Below are positions 57,716 to 64,000 of a stretch of 64,000 nt of DNA, piece after piece. The stretch comes from Deltaproteobacteria bacterium. GTDB taxonomy: Bacteria > Desulfobacterota > Syntrophia > Syntrophales > JACQWR01. The notes below the pieces were generated by a model. The model worked only from the letters and a program-made list of their open reading frames with translations. It searched no databases and was not told the DNA's origin. The translations under genes were made by a program, and so were the position numbers. Location: contig JAPLJV010000044.1 in assembly GCA_026388415.1 (NCBI GenBank), positions 83,247 to 147,246 on the forward strand, given 5' to 3'. Every line of letters starts with the position of its first letter. The stretch's first letter is position 1.

Positions 57716-58999
57716 TTATGCGATGTCAGGAATACTCGCGCCCCCCGACGGAAAAATCGCCACATCGGCCGTAGGCATTTTCGCAAAGGTTGCTGAAACT
57801 GCTTCATCGAGGCTCGAAGCATAGGTGAAATTCATCATATCCACTTGTTCTTTCGTCAGGGCCTCAGGTACGTGGATGACGGTAAACTTTTCGGACAATT
57901 CCTTGAAAATAACCACCATCATGATAAAGGAGATACCAAAGTTCTTGAGATGATCCGGTATGTCGCCCCGAAGCAGCCTGCGATGATACTCGTTTGCAGT
58001 CTCCTTGGTGGCCATCTGCTCCACGAGGGGCATGATGGGCCCTGCATTCTTCTGGGAGGCAACCCAGATGATGGTACCTCCCGTCCGCACTGCAAAGCTG
58101 GCATTCAGGAGCGCTTTCATGGCGTTCACGCCGATTTCCAGCGGCGCAGCAGACGTAATCACCACGTCGGGACGCTTAGGTAAAGAGATCATGTAGAGGG
58201 AGGCAGCGTATTCCGATGCCTTTCGATGTTCTTCAACGGGGTCTCCGGCAAAGGCCCGAATGACCTGATGCTTTTCGTTCATAATGAAATCGAGCTTAAA
58301 GGCGAGCCTACTCATACGGCCCACTTCCGCAAGGTCCTCGTAAAAGGGGTTTCCCTGGAGGAGGTTCAACTTGCTGTTTCTGTGGCGCATCCACGTATAA
58401 TGATGTTCGGCCACCGCCCGGTAGGACGAGACTCCGGGCATGATGATCTTGCATCCCCCACCGAATCCGGAATAGGGGTGGGGCATGCACTCCCCGATTC
58501 CGAGGATCAGATCAGCCTGGGCTACAAGCTTGTTTAACTCGACAGTGGTTCCCCTGTTGGTCCTGCCCACGAGGATATTATCGTCGGAACGGGGATCATG
58601 GTTGAAAACACGGCCCTGGAGACGCCGGATAACCTCTTTACCCACCTTTTTCTCCAACTGTTCCGGGGAAAGCGCCGGGTGGGTGCCTAAGGCACAGACG
58701 CCGCTTATCCGTTCGTCGGGGATACCGGCCCTGTTGAGACGGTCGAGAATGGGCGGGAAGACGAGGTAGGCAGGCGTGGTTCGCTGAACATCATCGAAGA
58801 GCACCACCACATCCATCCCCGGCTTGGCGAGTTCTTCGACACGCAAAGACCCTATCGGGTTATCAAGGGCACGGCCGATCTCCTTTTCAACATCATCCAC
58901 TACCGGTGTTGCTGAACAATCCTGGCAGGTGAGTACATTCCAGGCCGGCGGCAGGGAAAATTCCAGTTTTCCCCCTTCATAATTCAGATAATAGCTCAT
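57716..58999 (-). CDS. LarA-family (DUF2088) lactate racemase-like protein, 427 aa
   Basis: A nickel-pincer lactate racemase family member. It has ALGTHPALSPEQLEKKVGKE, HPYSGFGGGCKIIMPGVSS, and the AEHHYTWMRHRNSKL region supplying the catalytic histidines. Family members racemise lactate or related 2-hydroxyacids. No LarB/C/E maturation genes are nearby, so it may use another substrate or a cofactor made elsewhere. It overlaps the start of the POR beta gene upstream by four bases. Confidence 0.85.
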   Translation of the reverse strand: MSYYLNYEGGKLEFSLPPAWNVLTCQDCSATPVVDDVEKEIGRALDNPIGSLRVEELAKPGMDVVVLFDDVQRTTPAYLVFPPILDRLNRAGIPDERISGVCALGTHPALSPEQLEKKVGKEVIRRLQGRVFNHDPRSDDNILVGRTNRGTTVELNKLVAQADLILGIGECMPHPYSGFGGGCKIIMPGVSSYRAVAEHHYTWMRHRNSKLNLLQGNPFYEDLAEVGRMSRLAFKLDFIMNEKHQVIRAFAGDPVEEHRKASEYAASLYMISLPKRPDVVITSAAPLEIGVNAMKALLNASFAVRTGGTIIWVASQKNAGPIMPLVEQMATKETANEYHRRLLRGDIPDHLKNFGISFIMMVVIFKELSEKFTVIHVPEALTKEQVDMMNFTYASSLDEAVSATFAKMPTADVAIFPSGGASIPDIA

Positions 59000-59904
59000 A
59001 TGATCCCCGTTTCATTTACGTGTGAAGGTTGACAGGCTGTAGTAGTGCGCCGGGAAAGGCCCTCCCATTCCTCATCGGTCTCCGCTTGCATTTGGTTTAT
59101 CTCGGTAGCGCCGAGGTGGCGATATCTCCCCTGGGACTTCAGGTATTCTTCCACGGGCAGACCCAGAGGGTCATAGGTAATAAAGTATTTCCTACCGTCA
59201 AAGACTTCATAGAGCGGGAAGATCTTCGTCTCCACCGCCAACATGGCGGCAGTTGCGGTCAGGTTTTCCGCCATCCTCCAGCCCGTGGCGCAGGGTGTAA
59301 GAATGTGGATGAATTTGGTCCCCCCCATGCTTCTTGCCTTCTGCACTTTCTCCATCAAGTCCTGCGGATACCCTATGGAGGCTGTGGCGGCGTAAGGGAT
59401 GCGGTGGGCCGCCATGATCTCCATGATGTTCTTCTTCCTGGCAGTACGGCCCTTGGGCGTTGTAATCGTCCAGGCGCTCCGCGGGGTGGCGGAACTTGCC
59501 TGGATGCCCGTGTTCATGTAGGCTTCATTGTCCAGACAGACGTAAATGTAGTCTTCGTTCCGGTCCGCCGTGCCGGAAAGGGACTGTAATCCTATATCGA
59601 AGGTCCCCCCGTCGCCTGCAAAGGCGACTACGGCGATATCGTTCCTGCCCCTTATTTTCAGGGCATAGGATAACCCGGCTGCTGTTGGCGCTGCTGTTTC
59701 GAAGGTGCCGTGGAATGCGGGAACCTCAAGGGAGCTGTGGGGATGGGTAGCGGCAATAACGGAGGAGCAGGATGGAATGATAACGGCCAATGTCTTGGGC
59801 CCGAGGGCGCAGAGCACGAGCCTCATGGCTATCACCACCCCGCATCCGGGACAGGCCATGTGTCCTGATCTCATCTGGTCTTCAACGATATTCTGTGTGT
59901 CCAT
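58996..59904 (-). CDS. porB: Pyruvate/2-oxoacid:ferredoxin oxidoreductase beta subunit (TPP-binding), 302 aa
   Basis: Binds thiamine diphosphate and an iron-sulfur cluster: N-terminal HMACPGCGVVIAMRLVL cysteines, TPP motif AFAGDGGTFDIGLQSL, EAYMNTGIQASSATPR, and the later HILTPCATGWR Cys. It decarboxylates pyruvate to acetyl-CoA with reduction of ferredoxin. Coupled to porA (one base gap). Confidence 0.9.
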   Translation of the reverse strand: MDTQNIVEDQMRSGHMACPGCGVVIAMRLVLCALGPKTLAVIIPSCSSVIAATHPHSSLEVPAFHGTFETAAPTAAGLSYALKIRGRNDIAVVAFAGDGGTFDIGLQSLSGTADRNEDYIYVCLDNEAYMNTGIQASSATPRSAWTITTPKGRTARKKNIMEIMAAHRIPYAATASIGYPQDLMEKVQKARSMGGTKFIHILTPCATGWRMAENLTATAAMLAVETKIFPLYEVFDGRKYFITYDPLGLPVEEYLKSQGRYRHLGATEINQMQAETDEEWEGLSRRTTTACQPSHVNETGII

Positions 59905-59905
59905 G

Positions 59906-61060
59906 CTAATTACCCCTCACCCATACGGGTAGATCGTCGGGTGCCTCTTTGTTTAATACCTCCAGGCAGATGCCCTCGAGGATTTCGGGAGAGACATCTA
60001 CTCCGTCGAGTCCCGCAATATATCCGTAGATCTGTGGCCGGGCTGTGGAGTTGGCCATGGCCGACTTCAATTCCTGGCAAAAGATACCTCCCTTTCCGAG
60101 AGATATGTTCCGATCGATGACAACGACCTTCGCCGCATTCTGCAAAGCATCCCGGACCTCTTTCCACGGGAAGGGCCTGAAAGTTTTGATTTTCAGGAGC
60201 CCCACTTTAAACCCCTTCGTTCTCAGATTATCGATTGCCATACGGGCTGTGCTTGTCATGGAGCCGCTCGTCACAAGGACAAGCCGGGCATCGTCGGTCT
60301 GTATTGCCTCCACCATCCCGTATCCTCTCCCAAATTGCACCTTGTACTCCTCATCCACCTCCCTGATGACCTCCTTGGCATTCTCCATGTCATGAAAAGC
60401 TGTCTCCCTAAAGGGGAAAAACTGGGTTCCCGCCGTGACCACATTGGAGACAAAGGCGGGGTTGTCGAGGTTGAAGCGCTCGGGAAGCGAAGGCGGCGGT
60501 AGGAAGAGATCCACTTGGTCCTGATCGGGCAGGTCCATGGGTTCGATGAAATGGGAATTAAAGAAGGCGTCTATGATGACCATGGAGGGCAAAAGCATCG
60601 CCTCGGAGATCCGGTACGCCTGGATGACCGTGTCGAAGGCCTCCTGGTTGTCCTCGCAGTAGAACTGCATCCATCCCGTATCCCGCTGAGAGAGGGTATC
60701 GGTCTGATCACACCCGAAAGACCAGGGCGCGGCCAGGACCCTGTTCACGCAGCCCATTACCACGGGAACCCTGTTGCCCGAGGCAAAGTGAAGCATCTCA
60801 TGCATAAGCGCGATGCCCTGCGATGAGGTGGCGGTGAAGACCCGCAACCCGGCAATGGAGGCGGCAACGCACATGGCCATTGCCGAATGCTCCGACTCCA
60901 CCCGCACCATGGTTCCCGGCAACGCTCCCTGGGACTCCATCTCGGAGAGTCTTTCGTAAATCGGGGTCTGGGGTGTGATAGGGTAGGCCGGAATAAGCTG
61001 GGCTTTCGCCATTCTCACCGCTTCAGCGATGGCATAGTTCCCCGACAGGAGATCTCTCAT
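59906..61060 (-). CDS. porA: Pyruvate/2-oxoacid:ferredoxin oxidoreductase alpha subunit, 384 aa
   Basis: The alpha subunit with the pyruvate-binding AYPITPQTPIYERLSEME and VESEHSAMAMCVAASIAG, then RVFTATSSQGIALMHEMLHF. ATG 61060 overlaps the stop of the upstream gene (ATGA); the longer frame from 61234 lies over that gene and is rejected. Confidence 0.93.
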   Translation of the reverse strand: MRDLLSGNYAIAEAVRMAKAQLIPAYPITPQTPIYERLSEMESQGALPGTMVRVESEHSAMAMCVAASIAGLRVFTATSSQGIALMHEMLHFASGNRVPVVMGCVNRVLAAPWSFGCDQTDTLSQRDTGWMQFYCEDNQEAFDTVIQAYRISEAMLLPSMVIIDAFFNSHFIEPMDLPDQDQVDLFLPPPSLPERFNLDNPAFVSNVVTAGTQFFPFRETAFHDMENAKEVIREVDEEYKVQFGRGYGMVEAIQTDDARLVLVTSGSMTSTARMAIDNLRTKGFKVGLLKIKTFRPFPWKEVRDALQNAAKVVVIDRNISLGKGGIFCQELKSAMANSTARPQIYGYIAGLDGVDVSPEILEGICLEVLNKEAPDDLPVWVRGN

Positions 61061-62802
61061 AGTCTGTCCTCCACTTCTATCACGTGACGGGGGCATACGG
61101 TGGCGCAGATGCTGCACCCCTTGCAGTAGTCCGTCTTCACGCTGTATATTCTGTCTCCTTCTTTTACGATGGAAATATCGGGGCAGAGGTAAAAGCACAG
61201 GTCGCATCCGATGCAGGACCCGCAATAGAAACATCTCTTCGCCTCGTCGATTGCCGCTTGCCTGTCGAGCCCCTCATTGACTTCACGAAAGTTGCCCTTC
61301 CGCGTTTCAGGAGGAGATTTCGCCTGAACATTCGGTTTTGCCTTCCTATAGAGCAACGTGTTCAAATCAGCAAACTCCACGACCCTCTTGAGGTCAATTG
61401 TGCCGTCCTTCATATAGGCGCCCATAGAGAGAGATGACCCCTGTCCCAGGGTCAAGGCCTGCATAATCTTTTCCGCATCGTACCCGTTCGCCTTCAGATG
61501 GATGGAAAGGGCAGCCCGTTTTCCCGACAGGATGGCATCCACTACGGCAGGTCTCTGCCTGATGACGTCGCCGCCCGCGTAAACACCGGGCGACGGGGTC
61601 ATACCCAGGTTATCGACAATGACTTTTGAAGAGTCTTTGTCCACTATTTCCGGAAGGAAATGGCCCGCATCAGGGATCTGACCGATTGCGACAATTACAA
61701 GGTCGGCATCGATGACAAAGTCGTCGCCCTCGCCCTGTGAGAGCGTGTACCTTCCGGTGGCGGGATCCTTTTCGACTCTTGTTTTCGCGAGCCTCACCTG
61801 CTCCAAGCGCTCCTTGCCCAGAAACTCCTTTGGCCGGTATTCACCTATGATCCTGATCCCTTCTTCATGCGCCTCTCCAATTCCTTCGGAGATTGCAGGG
61901 AAATCGTCTTCCTTTTCCGGGGCGATCATGGTGATCATTGCTTCGGGGCTGCAGAAACGGCGTGCCGTTCTCGCCACGTCCACGGCCACGTCTCCCCCGC
62001 CGATGATGACGATGTTCTTCTTGCCCCGGCAAAGATCCTTCTTCCCTTCATGGGAGAGAAAGTCAAGGCCGTACAGGACCGGTCCGCCTTCTTCGGAGGC
62101 TGTCCCGAGCTTCTGGGGCAGCCAGGCCCCGGTACCGAGGAAAATGTAGTCGAATTGATTCTGTAAATCGATGAGCCCGTCCCTGTCAATCCTTACGTCG
62201 GTCTTCATGGCTATGCCGAGGGCCAGCATACGGTCGATCTCTCTCGACAAAACATCTTTGGGGAGCCGGTATTCGGGGATGCCGTGCCTGAGCACTCCTC
62301 CCGCCTCCCGCCTCGATTCGAAAATCGTAACCTTGTGGCCGAAGAGCCTTAAGAAATAGGCGGCCGAAAGCCCGGCAGGACCCGATCCGATGACGGCTAT
62401 GGTGGTTCTCCTGTCTTCGGGGTTGCTGCTAATCGGGGGGATTGCTTTGCCCAGATCGGCAATGGCTCGTTCCAGTGCCCTGATTTCTACGGTCTCATCG
62501 AACTGATTCCTGTTGCACTTCGTTTGGCAGGGATGGTAGCAGACCCTGCCACAGACTCCAGGCAGCGGGTTTTCCTGGAGAAGGGAAGCCAGGGCACTGT
62601 CAAAATCCCCCTTTGCAGCGTAGGAGAGCATGGCCGGGATGTTGTTTCCCGCAGGACAGGCCTCGCGACAAGGAGAGGATTTCTCGCGATAGGAAGGTTT
62701 TCTCGGGCTCCATTGCCCTGTTTTAAAGGCCTCCGTGCTTACTCGTGATATTGGTATGATGGCGTCCACATTTCCCACCCTGGGGCTGATCTGTCTGGTC
62801 AT
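61057..62802 (-). CDS. GltD-like FAD/NAD(P) oxidoreductase with POR delta-type ferredoxin domain, 581 aa
   Basis: An N-terminal cysteine-rich domain (CREACPAGNNIPA, GRVCYHPCQTKCNRNQ) and two dinucleotide folds (VIGSGPAGLSAAYFLRLFG, VIIGGGDVAVDVARTARRF) as in the glutamate synthase small subunit, then a C-terminal 2x[4Fe-4S] PorD-like ferredoxin with CFYCGSCIGCDLCFYLCPD and CKGCSICATVCPRHVIEV. It could pass electrons from POR to NAD(P) or the reverse. It is coupled at both ends to porG and porA by 4-base overlaps. Confidence 0.88.
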   Translation of the reverse strand: MTRQISPRVGNVDAIIPISRVSTEAFKTGQWSPRKPSYREKSSPCREACPAGNNIPAMLSYAAKGDFDSALASLLQENPLPGVCGRVCYHPCQTKCNRNQFDETVEIRALERAIADLGKAIPPISSNPEDRRTTIAVIGSGPAGLSAAYFLRLFGHKVTIFESRREAGGVLRHGIPEYRLPKDVLSREIDRMLALGIAMKTDVRIDRDGLIDLQNQFDYIFLGTGAWLPQKLGTASEEGGPVLYGLDFLSHEGKKDLCRGKKNIVIIGGGDVAVDVARTARRFCSPEAMITMIAPEKEDDFPAISEGIGEAHEEGIRIIGEYRPKEFLGKERLEQVRLAKTRVEKDPATGRYTLSQGEGDDFVIDADLVIVAIGQIPDAGHFLPEIVDKDSSKVIVDNLGMTPSPGVYAGGDVIRQRPAVVDAILSGKRAALSIHLKANGYDAEKIMQALTLGQGSSLSMGAYMKDGTIDLKRVVEFADLNTLLYRKAKPNVQAKSPPETRKGNFREVNEGLDRQAAIDEAKRCFYCGSCIGCDLCFYLCPDISIVKEGDRIYSVKTDYCKGCSICATVCPRHVIEVEDRL

Positions 62803-63350
62803 GATGCCTTTCCCTCCGGCATAACAGTCATATTATACCCTTCAAAGGCCGATTTGATGTTTTCCTCTATTTTTCCGGGCACGGAAACCCTGATGGCTTC
62901 CTGAAGAACGTCTACGGGGATGTCCCCTGCAACCCTGCAATAGGAGCCAAGCATGGTCGTATTGATCGCGGTGCCGACACCCTCTCTCTGCGCTATGGCC
63001 GAGGCATGCACGACCGCCACGGGCAATTCCCTAAAACCGAAGTGATCCCGATCGAAAGGAGTGTTGATGAGGACAAAGCCACCGGGTCTTAAGGTTCCTT
63101 CGATTTCAGCCTCGTCAATCAGGTCAGGGGCAAAATATATGAGGTGATCAGGTTTCTTGATGTCGCATTTCAGGTATATCTTCTTGTCGTCAACGCGCAG
63201 GAAACTCGTTACCGGCGCGCCTCTGCGCTCCCCGCCGAAGAGCGCGTAGCATTGTGGGTATCTGCCCATGAGGAAGTAGGCCCGTGCCAGTATTTGGGCG
63301 GCAATTACGATGCCTTGTCCACCCCTGCCGCAAAACTTTATCTCCACCAT
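62799..63350 (-). CDS. porG: Pyruvate/2-oxoacid:ferredoxin oxidoreductase gamma subunit, 183 aa
   Basis: The gamma subunit with FCGRGGQGIVIAAQILARAY at its start and QREGVGTAINTTMLGSYCRV. First gene of the POR-LarA-glcD operon on the minus strand. ATG 63350; a ribosome site is not obvious. A TRAP permease remnant ends 40 bases upstream. Confidence 0.92.
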   Translation of the reverse strand: MVEIKFCGRGGQGIVIAAQILARAYFLMGRYPQCYALFGGERRGAPVTSFLRVDDKKIYLKCDIKKPDHLIYFAPDLIDEAEIEGTLRPGGFVLINTPFDRDHFGFRELPVAVVHASAIAQREGVGTAINTTMLGSYCRVAGDIPVDVLQEAIRVSVPGKIEENIKSAFEGYNMTVMPEGKAS

Positions 63351-63389
63351 ATTTATCCGACTCTTTGCGCCTTAAGATTTGTTCGCTTC

Positions 63390-63521
63390 CTACTTCATCA
63401 TGTAACCGGGAAGCCACGTTGCCAGTTGGGGAAAGAGAAAGAGCAGTACAATACACATGACTAGACTGAGAAGAAAGGGCATGACGCCCCGGTAAATGAC
63501 ACTGAATATAATTATGTCAAG
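63390..63521 (-). pseudogene. C-terminal remnant of a TRAP transporter large permease (DctM-like)
   Basis: The frame reads IIIFSVIYRGVMPFLLSLVM, then CIVLLFLFPQLATWLPGYMM to a stop at 63390, the last transmembrane segment of DctM-type permeases. No start or N-terminal part is present: the frame is closed at 63522-63524 and the 50-bp repeat follows immediately. It suggests a lost transporter upstream of the POR operon. Confidence 0.7.
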
Positions 63522-63530
63522 TTATTCATG

Positions 63531-63580
63531 ATATACTCATCTTTCAGGCCAGATTGTTGATTTCCATTTGGAATGTAGTA
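63531..63580 (-). repeat. 50-bp inverted repeat, right copy
   Basis: Reverse complement of 45842-45891 with a single mismatch. A TTGAC box follows at the same distance (10 bases) on the inner side as in the left copy, next to the TRAP permease remnant. Confidence 0.85.
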
Positions 63581-63589
63581 GGATCGTGG

Positions 63590-63869
63590 GAAATGAGAAA
63601 ATCAACAGTTCAGGAATGAGCCCTTGCCCCCGATCATCTCCCGAAAATGCCACATTTCGCCCGCAACTCATCAATATACCTTGATCAAAAAAATAGCTAC
63701 TTGTATTTGCTATCTAGGGATTGCTATCAATGATGATTGATATGTTCTGGTCTTGCGACAACCCCCAACTAATATTACCCAATAGTAGTAACAGTCATTA
63801 AGGATTCCCAATCCGAAGTGTGTAATACAGAATCCAGCCCCAGAACCTCCATATTTTTTTATTAACGGG
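63590..63869. other. Non-coding stretch
   Basis: AT-rich, no gene seen. The open frame on the minus strand at 63710-63952 is a shadow of the true frame ending at 63870. Confidence 0.3.
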
Positions 63870-64000
63870 TTACGGATGCTCGATGAGATGTATGAACTCC
63901 TCCTTCTTGACCTCGTCAACGATCCATGAGCAAGCTTCGAAGCAGCGGTCACGGGTCTTGCCGGAGACGATGGCCAGGAGGACCGAATCGCAAGCGCCGA
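63870..64000 (-). CDS. MoaE-like protein, C-terminal part only (runs off the window)
   Basis: The minus-strand frame from the right edge ends DSVLLAIVSGKTRDRCFEAC then SWIVDEVKKEEFIHLIEHP at TAA 63870-63872. This matches the C-terminus of molybdopterin synthase large subunit MoaE and its homologs (the EAFEACRYIID-type helix). The N-terminal two thirds are outside the window. Confidence 0.6.
   Translation of the reverse strand, partial: GACDSVLLAIVSGKTRDRCFEACSWIVDEVKKEEFIHLIEHP

Noticed and set aside
63710..63952. Minus-strand 80-codon frame
   Set aside because: The MoaE-like C-terminus is read in another frame of the same strand.

Overview
The window looks like a chromosomal segment of an anaerobic Gram-negative bacterium, most likely a syntrophic deltaproteobacterium (Desulfobacterota, Syntrophales-like). 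This is inference from gene content. The window has an outer-membrane and periplasm gene set, a PhoH-PgpH-YbeY cluster, pyruvate:ferredoxin oxidoreductase genes, a GH57/GT5 glycogen pair, DUF2284 and radical SAM proteins. No rRNA gene and no CRISPR array was seen. One tRNA gene (Arg, CCG) is present.

Layout. 1-8 kb: the end of a radical SAM gene and a SemiSWEET on the minus strand, then a plus-strand envelope and osmotic-stress block (DUF748 protein, aquaporin Z, MscL with a zinc ribbon, two small exported proteins, an OmpA protein with thrombospondin type 3 repeats). 8-11.7 kb: accessory DNA with a methyltransferase fused to a nuclease-like domain, an unknown partner gene interrupted by a stop, a Phd/VapC toxin-antitoxin pair and the tRNA. 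11.8-44.9 kb: mostly core genes. These are a peptide-binding lipoprotein, a YihY-cNMP fusion, a VKOR-DsbA fusion, a DUF4139 protein, a KaiC-like/PPDK-N protein, glutamate dehydrogenase, GH57 plus glycogen synthase, a minus-strand block (S1 protein, two M16 peptidases, an M20 peptidase, a radical SAM protein), adenine deaminase, DNA ligase, acylphosphatase, an aminotransferase and phoH-pgpH-ybeY. 45-64 kb: accessory DNA with many gene remnants, dodecin, a decayed integrase, a damaged HigBA-like pair, a tandem-repeat exported protein, an efflux operon (TolC / GAF-MacA fusion / ABC ATPase / MacB-like permease) and a 2-hydroxyacid and pyruvate oxidation block (LldD-like, glcD remnant fused to an IS110 remnant, LarA, POR subunits).

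The points most worth a second look are three. First, a 50-bp sequence is present twice in inverted orientation (49/50 identical) and brackets about 17.7 kb; each copy lies next to a gene fragment or short ORF. Second, the efflux operon's membrane-fusion protein carries an N-terminal cytoplasmic GAF sensor domain. Third, several genes are broken by one-base changes: the GH57 gene, a small gene at 45.2 kb, glcD, the tolC-like gene, the higB-like toxin and a gene at 10.3 kb. Three of these fit loss of one base from an A or G run, so some may be sequencing or assembly errors rather than biology.
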